IMG/VR virus record: IMGVR_UViG_3300008119_000104 | Span: 1-25,678 of that record | Direction: 5' to 3' (one strand) | Source of the DNA: a virus | Length of the DNA: 25,678 nucleotides | In this document: piece after piece, positions 1 through 6,197 of the stretch | Numbering within the stretch: position 1 is the stretch's first letter | Layout of the letters: the number at the start of each line of letters is the position of its first letter | Notes under the pieces: generated by a model | Told to the model about the DNA's origin: nothing | Seen by the model: only the letters and a program-made list of their open reading frames with translations | Databases searched by the model: none | Made by a program: the position numbers and the translations under genes

Positions 1-16
1 ATAGGAAAGTGGTAAT

Positions 17-208
17 ATGAAAAAAGAAGATGTTGTAGAAATAATGATTTACACTGTTAATAATTATAATATTGAAGGTGCCGAGAAGGCTGGCTTGACC
101 TATGAGCAAATTCAAAATATGCTAGATTCTACTAGACCAGGATTGCTTCATATGTTTAACCTAATATATGACGACCTTGTTAAAAAAGGTGCTATTCAGC
201 CTGAGTAG
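17..208 (+). CDS. Small hypothetical protein, 63 aa
   Basis: This is a 63-residue acidic, probably helical protein that I do not recognise. The start is chosen because GGAAAGTGG lies just upstream of ATG. It runs rightward and its last 17 bases overlap tail-to-tail with the leftward gene ending at 192, so it is the end of a rightward unit entering from outside the window. No cysteine motif, membrane segment or catalytic signature is visible. The reading frame is open with a good ribosome site, which is the only support. Confidence 0.65.
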   Translation: MKKEDVVEIMIYTVNNYNIEGAEKAGLTYEQIQNMLDSTRPGLLHMFNLIYDDLVKKGAIQPE

Positions 209-356
209 TTTTGCAAGAACAGTTTGAGCAACACTGATCTTGAAAAAGTTTTAATGCCAAACCATCATTCTCTTGTGGTGGAATAAACGAATAGCATTCC
301 CAAAACTTTTCTCTTCCCATATTGTCAATTTCTGAAATTTTTTCTGATTCTGTCAT
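192..356 (-). CDS. Small Cys-containing hypothetical protein, 54 aa
   Basis: The 54-residue product ends in a CCSNCSC cluster that may bind metal. I choose the ATG at 356 because it forms an ATGA overlap with the stop of the upstream leftward gene and has AGGAG about 10 nt before it. An ATG at 365 is also possible but sits too close to that AGGAG. The gene is the second in a two-gene leftward operon driven by the promoter at 654-683. Function unknown. Confidence 0.6.
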   Translation of the reverse strand: MTESEKISEIDNMGREKFWECYSFIPPQENDGLALKLFQDQCCSNCSCKTTQAE

Positions 357-646
357 ATGTCCCATGCTCCTATAATTGTTCCACCCTGTGGACAAACAAA
401 TTCTTTGTTTTTCCCATCAGTGATCCATTGCCTATGTAGTTTATTTTGAAAGTTATAGTTGGGTTCATGTGTATCCCGTCCCCATTTTGGACAAACCTCT
501 AGATTTATATATTCGTATATATGGCTACATTTTTTGTTCCATCCACCTATATTAGGATTCATCATATGTTCTGGTACAGGAAATCCTTCTGGATAGATAT
601 TATGAACTACCCCGCTTCTGGTGTCTGGACCAACAATGACCTTCAT
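353..646 (-). CDS. Hypothetical protein with degenerate zinc-ribbon-like motif, 97 aa
   Basis: The frame is open back to 781, but I place the start at 646 (MKVIVGPDT) because a TATAAT box ends 7 nt upstream, giving a nearly leaderless mRNA. An upstream ATG at 655 overlaps the -10 itself. The product has a CPKWG segment where zinc ribbons have CPxCG, followed by a stretch containing LHRQWI and FVCP. It therefore looks like a small zinc-ribbon protein that has lost one ligand. It is the first gene of a leftward operon with the 54-residue gene at 192-356. Role unknown. Confidence 0.65.
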   Translation of the reverse strand: MKVIVGPDTRSGVVHNIYPEGFPVPEHMMNPNIGGWNKKCSHIYEYINLEVCPKWGRDTHEPNYNFQNKLHRQWITDGKNKEFVCPQGGTIIGAWDI

Positions 647-653
647 ATATTTC

Positions 654-683
654 ATTATACCGCTATCTGAAAAATTTTGTAAA
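654..683 (-). promoter_or_regulatory. Leftward promoter TTTACA-N18-TATAAT
   Basis: On the minus strand a TTTACA -35 (678-683) is followed after 18 nt by a perfect TATAAT -10 (654-659). The ATG of the 97-residue gene comes 7 nt after the -10, so the transcript would be leaderless or almost so. Confidence 0.7.
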
Positions 684-807
684 AACCCATTTTTATAAAA
701 ATCTGAATTTTTTGCTAATATGTATGATGCAGAAAAAAATAAAAAAAGATCAAAAAAATAGTGAGCACATTTCTGGCTCACAATCTTTTTATTTATTGTT
801 ATTTATT

Positions 808-999
808 TTATACCGCTACCTGCTTTTTTCCAAATAGCCACCCGTTGTGTATTCCAATTAGGGGTGCGTCAATACATACTGCGACTCCTACGGGTAATGC
901 TACTGAGAATGATGTAATGAAAGTTTCAACAGTATCTTTATCGGGCAAAGTCATTTTCTTAGTTTCGCCGTTAGTTGTTGTTAGTGTTATTGGTATCAT
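808..999 (-). CDS. Small hypothetical protein, 63 aa
   Basis: The 63-residue product has an N-terminal beta-rich half (MIPITLTTTNGETKKMTL) and a hydrophobic C-terminal half with small residues that could form one membrane-associated helix. The start has the purine-rich leader AGAAAAGGATAAAA, the same Shine-Dalgarno type as its neighbours. It starts inside the 3' end of the leftward gene at 971-1105 in another frame. Not recognised. The opposite-strand frame at 761-1015 is its shadow. Confidence 0.65.
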   Translation of the reverse strand: MIPITLTTTNGETKKMTLPDKDTVETFITSFSVALPVGVAVCIDAPLIGIHNGWLFGKKQVAV

Positions 1000-1105
1000 T
1001 TTTATCCTTTTCTAATTCGTAATGTGAGCGGTCATAATTGGAAGTAATTCCGTATTTTTCTAAGTGTGCTTTTCTGCGTAATTGTTCTGGTGAGTATTGT
1101 ATCAC
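971..1105 (-). CDS. Small charged hypothetical protein, 44 aa, GTG start
   Basis: This is a 44-residue product beginning with GTG, whose GTGA overlaps the TGA stop of the preceding leftward gene (1102-1212), a typical translational-coupling arrangement. It contains a YSPEQLRRKAHLEKYGI segment that reads like a short helix-turn-helix-sized helical region, and an Asn-rich tail. The tail overlaps the start of the gene at 808-999. Function unknown. Confidence 0.55.
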   Translation of the reverse strand: MIQYSPEQLRRKAHLEKYGITSNYDRSHYELEKDKNDTNNTNNN

Positions 1106-1212
1106 GCTACACACTCACAAGGCTCAACGGCATAATCATCGTTATCGCCGTAGAAAATAACTCCGTGCCCGTAGCACTCATCGCAATTTATTCTTTCTAA
1201 TGTGTTTATCAT
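1102..1212 (-). CDS. Mini zinc-ribbon-like protein, 36 aa
   Basis: The 36-residue protein has the pattern CDECYGHG followed near the C terminus by CEC, resembling half of a DnaJ-type CxxCxGxG zinc module. The same pattern recurs in the 72-residue protein at 4138-4356 (CDLCYGKGYHG ... CEC), so the two are likely paralogues. GAAAGGATAAATAA precedes the ATG, and the promoter at 1236-1258 lies 23 nt upstream. Probably binds a metal ion; its partner is unknown. Confidence 0.65.
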   Translation of the reverse strand: MINTLERINCDECYGHGVIFYGDNDDYAVEPCECVA

Positions 1213-1235
1213 TTATTTATCCTTTCATTTCTGTA

Positions 1236-1258
1236 ATCTTATCATGGGGCACTGACAA
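1236..1258 (-). promoter_or_regulatory. Leftward promoter of the TTGTCA-N11-TARGAT class
   Basis: Minus strand: TTGTCA (1253-1258), 11 nt, TAAGAT (1236-1241), with TGA directly before the hexamer as in extended -10 promoters. It precedes the 36-residue zinc-ribbon gene. This spacing is shared by seven other sites in the window. Confidence 0.65.
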
Positions 1259-1261
1259 GGA

Positions 1262-1438
1262 CTAGCCTTGCCAATGTGGAGAGTAATCTCCGTCTGTAAT
1301 CTCTGTTGAGATAATGTCATAACCATTTGAAACTAGTGTATCTAGTAGGTCATTTATTTGACGCTCACTTACCATGAGGCGATTTGATACAGAAACGAGG
1401 TTATCCTCTTTCTGTGCTGTATAACTTAGTGTTAGCAT
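1262..1438 (-). CDS. Small hypothetical protein, 58 aa
   Basis: The 58-residue product (MLTLSYTAQKED ... SPHWQG) has a central helix-prone segment, SERQINDLLDTLVSNGYDII. AGAAAGG is found 9 nt before ATG and a TAGGAT promoter lies about 30 nt upstream. It stands alone between two leftward promoters and shows no metal-binding or membrane motif. Not recognised. Confidence 0.65.
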   Translation of the reverse strand: MLTLSYTAQKEDNLVSVSNRLMVSERQINDLLDTLVSNGYDIISTEITDGDYSPHWQG

Positions 1439-1467
1439 TTTTTCTAACCTTTCTTTTTAGTAATCTT

Positions 1468-1490
1468 ATCCTATACCCTGCCACTGACAT
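1468..1490 (-). promoter_or_regulatory. Leftward promoter of the TTGTCA-N11-TARGAT class
   Basis: Minus strand: ATGTCA (1485-1490), 11 nt, TAGGAT (1468-1473). A second possible hexamer, TAAGAT, overlaps it at 1463-1468. This is the only member of the class without TGN before the hexamer. It drives the 58-residue gene at 1262-1438. Confidence 0.55.
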
Positions 1491-1523
1491 TTTGGGGGGT
1501 CTGTGGGGTATTCCCCGTGTGAT

Positions 1524-1631
1524 TTATCTCACACTATTTAGCGAATCTACACAATTCGGACATATCGCAGGGATACTGCGCTTAGAGACATAGGTGGTCT
1601 GACCACAGAGCATACAATTTTTCTTACTCAT
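1524..1631 (-). CDS. Mini zinc-ribbon protein, 35 aa
   Basis: The 35-residue protein has two CxxC pairs (CMLCG at 6-10 and CPNC at 24-27) separated by 14 residues, the spacing of a small zinc ribbon. AAAGGA precedes ATG and a canonical promoter lies at 1666-1694. As the promoter-proximal leftward gene next to an operator-like region, it could be a small regulator, but that is inference from position only. Confidence 0.7.
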   Translation of the reverse strand: MSKKNCMLCGQTTYVSKRSIPAICPNCVDSLNSVR

Positions 1632-1665
1632 TTTAGAATCCTTTCTTTAGTTTCTAATACGGAGT

Positions 1666-1694
1666 ATTTTACAGGATAACGCCGACAAAGTCAA
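1666..1694 (-). promoter_or_regulatory. Leftward promoter TTGACT-N17-TAAAAT
   Basis: Minus strand: TTGACT (1689-1694), 17 nt, TAAAAT (1666-1671). It lies at the left edge of the divergent control region, with a GACACGCCGTGTC palindrome immediately upstream, suggesting control by whatever binds that box. Confidence 0.7.
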
Positions 1695-1839
1695 CACGAC
1701 ACGCCGTGTCTTTTTGTGGTCTCCGTCACATGTCCTAAATGTCCGAATTTTCGAAAAATCTCGAACCACGACACGCCCGACCTCGTGGGTGGGAGATCGT
1801 ATGATAATCATCACAAAAATAGTTTCACGACACGCCCGA
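1695..1839. promoter_or_regulatory. Divergent control region with three CACGACACGCC boxes
   Basis: Three copies of CACGACACGCC[C/G]G occur at 1695-1706, 1767-1780 and 1826-1839. The first is part of an inverted repeat, GACAC-GCC-GTGTC (1698-1710). Two more copies lie at 2116-2126 (inverted) and 3291-3304, again just upstream of promoters. They sit between diverging promoters (1666-1694 leftward and 1853-1875 rightward), as operators do. The frame open through here has no ribosome site, so I treat it as non-coding. Confidence 0.6.
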
Positions 1840-1852
1840 AAAACAGGCTATT

Positions 1853-1875
1853 TTGTCAGTCCCCCCTGATAGGAT
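1853..1875 (+). promoter_or_regulatory. Promoter of the TTGTCA-N11-TARGAT class
   Basis: TTGTCA (1853-1858), 11 nt, TAGGAT (1870-1875), with TGA before the hexamer. It drives the zinc-ribbon gene starting at 1908 and the rightward array behind it. Confidence 0.65.
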
Positions 1876-1907
1876 ACCAATATAACAAAATGAAAGGTAG
1901 GTCAAAA

Positions 1908-2087
1908 ATGACTACACTAAACGAAATTGAAAAATTAGGCTTCTGCCTTACCGATAATATCTGCGTATTTTGCTCACGCACTATGGATGGATGGGATCGT
2001 GTATGCGTATCCTGTAATGACTATAAAGGCGTGATGAATATCGTTTCCGCCGTAGGCTACTATGGGAAAGATATTCTCCCCGTGTGA
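1908..2087 (+). CDS. Small zinc-ribbon protein, 59 aa
   Basis: The frame is open from 1716, but the start is placed at 1908 (MTTLNEIEKLGF) because GAAAGGTAGG lies just upstream and the promoter ends at 1875. The product has CVFC and CVSC pairs (residues 19-22 and 33-36) forming a likely zinc ribbon, after an N-terminal helix. First gene of the rightward array. Specific function unknown. Confidence 0.75.
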   Translation: MTTLNEIEKLGFCLTDNICVFCSRTMDGWDRVCVSCNDYKGVMNIVSAVGYYGKDILPV

Positions 2088-2115
2088 GCCACCTCACAAA
2101 AATAAATAAAAATCA

Positions 2116-2126
2116 ACGGCGTGTCG
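2116..2126 (-). promoter_or_regulatory. Inverted copy of the CGACACGCC box
   Basis: GGCGTGTCG is the reverse complement of the box found three times at 1695-1839. It lies just upstream of a possible TTGACT-N17-AATAAT promoter (2129-2157) for the gene at 2184. Confidence 0.5.
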
Positions 2127-2183
2127 CTTTGACTTTTTAGACAAAAAATGAAATAATAGGATTTATAAAGAAAGGTAAAAACT

Positions 2184-2381
2184 ATGAAAACTTATTCAAT
2201 TCCAGACCTGCTTGTGGGTCAAACTTATTATCCTCGCTCTCTCGCTCGTAAATACCAATACGGCGAAATCAACTTCGCTGAAAAGCGTGATGATATTTAT
2301 TTTGCTGACGGCTATGAAGCCTACGCAATTCGCTTCAATGGTCATCGTTGGGCTACTGTCGCCGTAAAGGTGGCAGACTAA
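2184..2381 (+). CDS. Hypothetical small phage protein, 65 aa
   Basis: The 65-residue product (MKTYSIPDLLVGQTYYPRS...) looks like a compact beta fold of the kind common among actinophage early proteins. AAGAAAGGT precedes the ATG. Its stop overlaps the next start by one base (TAATG), suggesting translational coupling in an operon reaching to 3205. No catalytic residues recognised. Confidence 0.8.
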   Translation: MKTYSIPDLLVGQTYYPRSLARKYQYGEINFAEKRDDIYFADGYEAYAIRFNGHRWATVAVKVAD

Positions 2382-2470
2382 TGGATTACTTAGACTATAT
2401 TGACGAAATATATGAAGAATTAGTAGATGAATTTGGACATGAAATAGAAAGTGAGTGTAATCATAAATGA
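2381..2470 (+). CDS. Acidic mini-protein, 29 aa
   Basis: A 29-codon frame starts in the TAATG overlap with the upstream gene and ends in an ATGA overlap with the next one. The product is strongly acidic (many Asp and Glu) with one Cys and two His near the C terminus. Support comes from the tight double overlap. Function unknown; it could also act only as a coupling leader. Confidence 0.55.
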   Translation: MDYLDYIDEIYEELVDEFGHEIESECNHK

Positions 2471-2586
2471 AACTAGATGAATTCAAGGCTCTTATTGAGA
2501 GCCAGCGTAAAGCGCAACAATTGACAAACTTAGAGAAAATCGCTACAATAGTTAATAATACAAATAACAAGAAAGGAAAAAACTAA
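2467..2586 (+). CDS. Helical mini-protein, 39 aa
   Basis: It starts in an ATGA overlap with the previous gene. The product (MKLDEFKALIESQRKAQQL...) is predicted wholly helical and basic at the end. Its 3' end, AAGAAAGGAAAAAAC, also supplies the Shine-Dalgarno of the next gene, so translation is likely coupled. Not recognised. Confidence 0.6.
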   Translation: MKLDEFKALIESQRKAQQLTNLEKIATIVNNTNNKKGKN

Positions 2587-2588
2587 CT

Positions 2589-2849
2589 ATGACAAACGCA
2601 ACTTATACAGACTACCCTTTCACTACTCAAGGTGTAAAGTTTATTTCACGAGTTTATAACAACTCACCAATGGCAAACCAAATTGCTATGCTTCCTGAAG
2701 GTGTATTTACTCAGTTAAATCTTGAGGCAATGACTGAACTTATCGGTGATGCTTCACTTCTAACTCATACAGAATTAGTAAATGAATTAGAAAAAATTAA
2801 CGCAGGCGCTTCAACTGCTTTCATTCTATTAGATGAGGAAAATAAATAA
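2589..2849 (+). CDS. Hypothetical protein, 86 aa
   Basis: The 86-residue acidic protein starts after AGAAAGGAAAAAAC and ends in a one-base TAATG overlap with the gene at 2849. The N terminus is beta-like and the C-terminal half helical, with no cysteines or membrane segments. Part of the 2184-3205 operon. Not recognised. Confidence 0.8.
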   Translation: MTNATYTDYPFTTQGVKFISRVYNNSPMANQIAMLPEGVFTQLNLEAMTELIGDASLLTHTELVNELEKINAGASTAFILLDEENK

Positions 2850-3043
2850 TGTCACTAACTAAATCACACTTCAAGGCTATCGCCTCAATTCTAAATGATG
2901 TTAAAGATGAAATTCACCCACAGGTCTATGAAGACCTCGTGGAAAGTTTTGCAGTTTATTTCTCAACTAAAAACGAAATGTTTGACAAAGCAAAATTTGA
3001 AACTGCTTGTGGTGTTGATGAGTTAGGTTTAATTCCTGTATGA
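2849..3043 (+). CDS. Hypothetical protein, 64 aa
   Basis: The 64-residue product (MSLTKSHFKAIASILNDVKD...) is helical and resembles a small phage protein often written as 'KxHFxxIAxxl', which I know only as uncharacterised. It is coupled to the genes before and after by 1-bp and 4-bp overlaps. No functional site visible. Confidence 0.8.
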   Translation: MSLTKSHFKAIASILNDVKDEIHPQVYEDLVESFAVYFSTKNEMFDKAKFETACGVDELGLIPV

Positions 3044-3126
3044 TGAGATTTATAACAACACTAATTCAAATTAGTTTAATTCTTTCAATTTATTTTATAA
3101 TTAAAAATGCCACAAAAGAAAACTAA
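3040..3126 (+). CDS. Single-pass membrane mini-protein, 28 aa
   Basis: The frame starts ATGATG inside the previous gene's stop. Residues 4-22 are a continuous hydrophobic run (FITTLIQISLILSIYFIIK), enough for one membrane helix. Coupled to its neighbours by overlap. Such tiny membrane peptides are common in phage early regions; the role is unknown. Confidence 0.55.
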   Translation: MMRFITTLIQISLILSIYFIIKNATKEN

Positions 3127-3205
3127 ACTAAAAACCTGTGAGGTCTGCGGTAGATTTTTTATTGCAGATCTTAAATGTTTTTATTGCGCTGCAAAAAATG
3201 CTTGA
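3107..3205 (+). CDS. Mini zinc-ribbon protein, 32 aa
   Basis: The 32-residue product has CEVCG at 11-15 and CFYC at 24-27, a compact two-pair zinc ribbon behind a Lys-rich N terminus that could contact nucleic acid. It overlaps the end of the membrane mini-gene by 20 bases. Last gene before the origin-like region at 3206-3383. Confidence 0.6.
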   Translation: MPQKKTKLKTCEVCGRFFIADLKCFYCAAKNA

Positions 3206-3229
3206 AAATTCAACTAAAAATTTCGAAAC

Positions 3230-3249
3230 TTTTCCACAAGTTATCCACA
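3230..3249 (+). other. Pair of DnaA-box-like sites
   Basis: TTTTCCACA (3230-3238, one mismatch) and the perfect DnaA box TTATCCACA (3241-3249) are in direct orientation, 11 bp start to start. An AAATTTCGAAA motif lies just before them and a GACACGCC box and promoter behind. The 178-bp gap 3206-3383 holds no gene. This is typical of a small replication origin or a DnaA-controlled promoter. Confidence 0.55.
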
Positions 3250-3290
3250 ATGTGAATTACGTAACACTTTACGGGGCTTGTGATTTTCCC

Positions 3291-3353
3291 CACACGACAC
3301 GCCGTCTTAAAGTTTGAGATGAGTTTGAAAATGTCAGTAGAAAATGATAGGAT
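3291..3353 (+). promoter_or_regulatory. GACACGCC box and TTGTCA-class promoter
   Basis: CACACGACACGCCGT (3291-3304) is the fifth copy of the operator-like box. It is followed by ATGTCA (3331-3336), 11 nt and TAGGAT (3348-3353), with TGA before the hexamer. Drives the gene at 3384. Confidence 0.6.
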
Positions 3354-3383
3354 AAAATCCTTAAAATAAAGAAAGGAAAACTA

Positions 3384-3566
3384 ATGAATAGTTTAGACAG
3401 AAAAAAAATCCTTGATGAACTTATTGCTTTAGCAAAATCAAAAGGTTATAGCGAATACGCATATTCTTTTGGCGTAATATCAACTTACCTCACAGATGAA
3501 AATCTAAAAGACCTACAACGCTTTGTATCAAATGAAAAGAAAGACCTAGAAAAGGAGAAAATCTAA
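3384..3566 (+). CDS. Hypothetical helical protein, 60 aa
   Basis: The 60-residue charged helical protein starts after AAGAAAGGAAAACTA. Its stop abuts the next ATG (3567) directly and its tail encodes the AAGGAG ribosome site of that gene, so the two are co-translated. Not recognised. Confidence 0.75.
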   Translation: MNSLDRKKILDELIALAKSKGYSEYAYSFGVISTYLTDENLKDLQRFVSNEKKDLEKEKI

Positions 3567-4064
3567 ATGGGATTAGATATGTATCTCCACGCTAAAAAGT
3601 ATGTGGAAAAAGTAAATTGGCAGGCGTTACAGGATAATGATGAATTATCCTATGACTCTCCTGAAGTTGTATTCCCTCTATGGAATAATATTGTTGAAAC
3701 GGCAGGAATGAAAGATGTTGCCGTTGATATCTATGGCGTTCATGTTGAAGTAACTTGTGCTTATTGGCGCAAGGCTAATCAGATACACAAATGGTTTGTA
3801 GATAATGTTCAAGGCGGAGAAGATAATTGTGGGGAATACTATGTATCCCATGAAAAATTGAAAGACCTACTTGATCTAGTGAATAGGGCTTTGGCAGAAC
3901 GCAACCCTAATTTGCTACCCCCACAAGAAGGATTTTTCTTTGGCGGTACAGATATAGATGAATGGTATTGGCAAGACCTAAAGAACACTAAGGCTAAATT
4001 GGACAGAGTATTCGCCCTGCCCGAAATGTCCAAATTGTCCTTCTACTATACTTCTTCTTGGTAG
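3567..4064 (+). CDS. Conserved phage protein of the MGLDMYL family, 165 aa
   Basis: This 165-residue protein starts MGLDMYLHAKKYV and contains YWRKANQIHKWF (about 72-83), GEDNCGEYYVS, a PPQEGFFFGGTD segment and DEWYWQDLKNT. I recognise this as a widespread conserved phage and prophage protein of unknown function. Its length and motifs look complete. The YWRKAN / IHKWF and FFFGxTxxDEWYW blocks are the family's signature, probably a binding pocket, but I know of no assigned activity. A Shine-Dalgarno (AAGGAG) precedes the start. Confidence 0.85.
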   Translation: MGLDMYLHAKKYVEKVNWQALQDNDELSYDSPEVVFPLWNNIVETAGMKDVAVDIYGVHVEVTCAYWRKANQIHKWFVDNVQGGEDNCGEYYVSHEKLKDLLDLVNRALAERNPNLLPPQEGFFFGGTDIDEWYWQDLKNTKAKLDRVFALPEMSKLSFYYTSSW

Positions 4065-4085
4065 AAGCGGCGTGGGGATTTGATT

Positions 4086-4108
4086 TTGTCAGTCCCCTAT
4101 GGTAGGCT
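4086..4108 (+). promoter_or_regulatory. Promoter of the TTGTCA-N11-TARGAT class
   Basis: TTGTCA (4086-4091), 11 nt, TAGGCT (4103-4108), one mismatch in the hexamer, with TGG in front. It precedes the gene at 4138 and has a GTCCCC segment in the spacer like the copy at 1853. Confidence 0.55.
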
Positions 4109-4137
4109 CAGAGTATTGAAAGAAAGGATAAATAAAA

Positions 4138-4356
4138 ATGGATAAATTAGAATACGCACTACGCACTATCGCTAATTGCGATTTGTGCTACGGAAAAGGT
4201 TATCATGGCTTTGCTAATGGCGAGGACTATGACATTGAGGACTGCGAGTGTAATCCTTATGGACTAATTGTTGATGAGGACGGCGATGTTATTTTTGATA
4301 ACGGCTTGCTTTCCGAAAAGGATTTGTCAATTTTCGCAACAAGCGAGGCTAACTAA
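4138..4356 (+). CDS. Zinc-ribbon-like protein, 72 aa
   Basis: The N-terminal half has CDLCYGKGYHG (about 15-25) and CEC (about 37-39), a DnaJ-like half zinc module, followed by an acidic C-terminal half. It is a longer relative of the 36-residue protein on the minus strand at 1102-1212. GAAAGGATAAATAAA precedes the ATG. It heads an operon of four genes ending at 5084. Probably binds a metal ion; target unknown. Confidence 0.8.
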   Translation: MDKLEYALRTIANCDLCYGKGYHGFANGEDYDIEDCECNPYGLIVDEDGDVIFDNGLLSEKDLSIFATSEAN

Positions 4357-4357
4357 A

Positions 4358-4639
4358 ATGGGAAGCACTTTCGCTCATGACCTTGCTTTATTTGATGACA
4401 TGGCTATTGAGAAGCAGATTAGAATACACTTGTCTGCTAATCACTACCCGCCCGTTCCACCTATCATGGTTCAACCTTGTGTTGAAGCCATTGACGCTGT
4501 AAATGATTTAGGGCTATGGGATTTAGAAATTCCTATGCCTGAAGGCGTAACCTATAAAGGTTTGACTACTGCCCCAGCATGGGCTATTATTGAACAACAC
4601 CACCTAGATGCGTGGGTAATTGAAAGAGAGGAATACTAA
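4358..4639 (+). CDS. Conserved actinophage-type hypothetical protein, 93 aa
   Basis: The frame is open from 4268 but starts properly at 4358 (MGSTFAHDLALFDD), one base after the upstream stop. The product carries YPPVPPIMVQPCVEAI and APAWAIIEQHHLDAW, motifs I associate with a small family found in actinobacterial phages, with no known function. The C-terminal HHLDAW could be a metal site, but this is speculative. Confidence 0.75.
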   Translation: MGSTFAHDLALFDDMAIEKQIRIHLSANHYPPVPPIMVQPCVEAIDAVNDLGLWDLEIPMPEGVTYKGLTTAPAWAIIEQHHLDAWVIEREEY

Positions 4640-4640
4640 A

Positions 4641-4850
4641 ATGGACTATAACTATGTCTTGACTACTTCGTATGACGGAGAACTATTTGCTACTAATCGT
4701 ATTAGTGATTTCATGGAAGCGCATGAGGCTTGGGCTAAATGCGTAGACCACGGAAATGCTAAAGAATACGCAACCTATAATCTTACAGATTTGACAGGTA
4801 AAATGTATACAAAAACCTTCTATGCTAATGGACAGGTAGTCATTCGCTAA
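4641..4850 (+). CDS. Hypothetical protein, 69 aa
   Basis: Starts one base after the upstream stop, with GAAAGAGAGGAATACTAAA as leader. The 69-residue product (MDYNYVLTTSYDGELFA...) alternates beta strands and one helix and ends just before the next ATG. No recognised motif. Third gene of the 4138-5084 operon. Confidence 0.75.
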   Translation: MDYNYVLTTSYDGELFATNRISDFMEAHEAWAKCVDHGNAKEYATYNLTDLTGKMYTKTFYANGQVVIR

Positions 4851-5084
4851 ATGTCTGCTACAATGATTCGTATGGAAGAAAATTTTCGTATGGTTGATGT
4901 TCTCAACGCCGACCAATTAGAAGTAGGAGATCTAATTGGTATCGGTGATGAGGTAGTTAAAATTATTTCTATTGAAACTACTAAATTAGGATTTGAATTA
5001 ACTATTGAAAATGATTTCTCTGAGAAAGATGTTGTTGAATGTGAATACAACGAAAGATTTGAATTGTTTATTGAAAATTTCTAA
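4851..5084 (+). CDS. Hypothetical beta-rich protein, 77 aa
   Basis: The ATG follows the previous stop directly. The product has a VDVLNADQLEVGDLI...EVVKIISIE pattern, a beta-barrel-like 'xxADxLxxGDxI' arrangement seen in small phage proteins I cannot name. It ends the operon; a half hairpin motif (CCTGCTAAA) and TTCGAA box follow. Alternative internal ATGs (residues 5, 8 and 14) could be the true start because no strong Shine-Dalgarno is evident. Confidence 0.7.
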   Translation: MSATMIRMEENFRMVDVLNADQLEVGDLIGIGDEVVKIISIETTKLGFELTIENDFSEKDVVECEYNERFELFIENF

Positions 5085-5085
5085 G

Positions 5086-5155
5086 CCCTGCTAAAAAATT
5101 CGAAAATTGTTACAAAACGGACATTTGCATTTGTCATTAGTTTATGATAAGATTA
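5086..5155 (+). repeat. Intergenic direct repeat, copy 1
   Basis: The segment CTGCTAAAAAATTCGAAAA, then ACAAAACGGACATTTGCATTT-type sequence, then TATGATAAGATTA recurs at 6211-6280. Both copies precede a gene start. Copy 1 contains a complete TTGTCA-class promoter. Confidence 0.75.
5131..5153 (+). promoter_or_regulatory. Promoter of the TTGTCA-N11-TARGAT class
   Basis: TTGTCA (5131-5136), 11 nt, TAAGAT (5148-5153), with TGA before the hexamer. It drives the secreted coiled-coil protein gene at 5184. Confidence 0.65.
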
Positions 5156-5183
5156 ATTTATTGTAAAAAAGAAAGGCTCAACA

Positions 5184-6185
5184 ATGAAAAAACTAATCGC
5201 TATTGTATTAGGAATTACTTTATTATCCCCTGCACCTGCTCAGGCCTCAGATACAATTGAAAGCACATTTTTAAAAATAGTAAGTGGTAATGATATAGAG
5301 TTAGCACCACTTACTTCTAGTTCTTCAAGCACTCGTTGGTATTTAGAAGATTATACAAAAGTTTCTTTAGGCGTTTCAATATGTCGTGAAGGAATACCAA
5401 TTTGGCTCTTAGAATGTTCAATGAATGCAAGAGATGTAACATTTTCAATAGTAGATGCTAGTGGAAGAAAAGTTAGTTTTATGGATAAATCTTTTTGGTC
5501 CTATGGTAGTGGTATAGATATTGTACGAATAAAAAATATTAATCTAGAAATTTCACCTGTTCATAAATTAGTTATGCCCTTAAGACTTAAAGCAGAGTTT
5601 GAATTTGTTCAGACATCTCCAATTACTTTACAAACATTTTATTATCCTTTAAATGTTAAATTCAATAAAATTGATATTGCTAAATTAGAAGCAGAAGCGA
5701 AAGCAGCAGCAGAACTAAAAGCAAAACAAGAAGCAGAGGCTAAGGCTATTGCGGAAGCAAAGGCTAAGGCTGAAGCAGAATTAAAAGCAAAGCAAGAGGC
5801 AGAGTTAAAGGCTAGGCAAGAAGCCGAAGCGAAAGCCAAAGCAGAAGCAGAAGCAAAGGCTAAGGCTGAGGCAGAAGCAAAAGCAAAGGCTGAAGCAAAA
5901 ACTTGGACATGCAGACAAGACCTTCAAGATTACTATCTTAACACCTATAACATGACTATTGCTCTTATGAATGAAGCAGAATCAAACATTTTTTGTAATA
6001 AACTTTTGGCAGAAATTAATGCCAAAGCACAAGCAGAATTAAGAGCAAATGCAGAAGCACTACTTAAACCTTTTGTTGGCAAATCTTGCAAGACATTAGG
6101 AAACTATAAAGTTATTAGTGTTGGTAGCCTACAATGTATAAAAGTTAAAAACAAAAAAGTTTGGGGCAAACTAAAACTTAACTAA
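5184..6185 (+). CDS. Secreted coiled-coil protein with C-terminal Cys/Trp module, 333 aa
   Basis: A Sec signal peptide ([15 protein letters not shown], cleavage predicted after AQA at residue 21) is followed by a globular domain (about 22-160), an Ala/Glu/Lys coiled coil of AEAKAKAE repeats (166-239), and a C-terminal part with CRQ (243) and CNK (271). The end module is GKSCKTLG...[12 protein letters not shown] (299-327). That module recurs in the 58-residue protein at 12357 and the protease at 19472. I associate such Cys...Cys...Trp endings with exported actinobacterial proteins. The protein is likely surface exposed and may act in adsorption, superinfection exclusion or cell-envelope change. 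A canonical AGAAAGG leader and promoter precede it. The Ala codons in the coiled coil are repetitive, which could allow length changes. Confidence 0.85.
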   Translation: MKKLIAIVLGITLLSPAPAQASDTIESTFLKIVSGNDIELAPLTSSSSSTRWYLEDYTKVSLGVSICREGIPIWLLECSMNARDVTFSIVDASGRKVSFMDKSFWSYGSGIDIVRIKNINLEISPVHKLVMPLRLKAEFEFVQTSPITLQTFYYPLNVKFNKIDIAKLEAEAKAAAELKAKQEAEAKAIAEAKAKAEAELKAKQEAELKARQEAEAKAKAEAEAKAKAEAEAKAKAEAKTWTCRQDLQDYYLNTYNMTIALMNEAESNIFCNKLLAEINAKAQAELRANAEALLKPFVGKSCKTLGNYKVISVGSLQCIKVKNKKVWGKLKLN

Positions 6186-6197
6186 CTAAAGTTATCC

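Noticed and set aside
761-1015. Rightward 84-residue frame with a hydrophobic end
   Set aside because: It is antisense to the leftward genes at 808-999 and 971-1105, which have ribosome sites and coupling overlaps; no ribosome site of its own.
1384-1593. Rightward 69-residue hydrophobic frame
   Set aside because: Antisense to two leftward mini-genes and across a promoter; no ribosome site.
1716-1907. N-terminal extension of the zinc-ribbon gene
   Set aside because: Runs through the operator boxes and promoter; a good ribosome site exists only for ATG 1908.
5690-5905. Short tandem DNA repeat (minisatellite) in the secreted protein gene
   Set aside because: It reflects the AEAKAKAE coiled-coil coding pattern; a leftward frame there is a shadow. 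No CRISPR-like spacing anywhere in the window.
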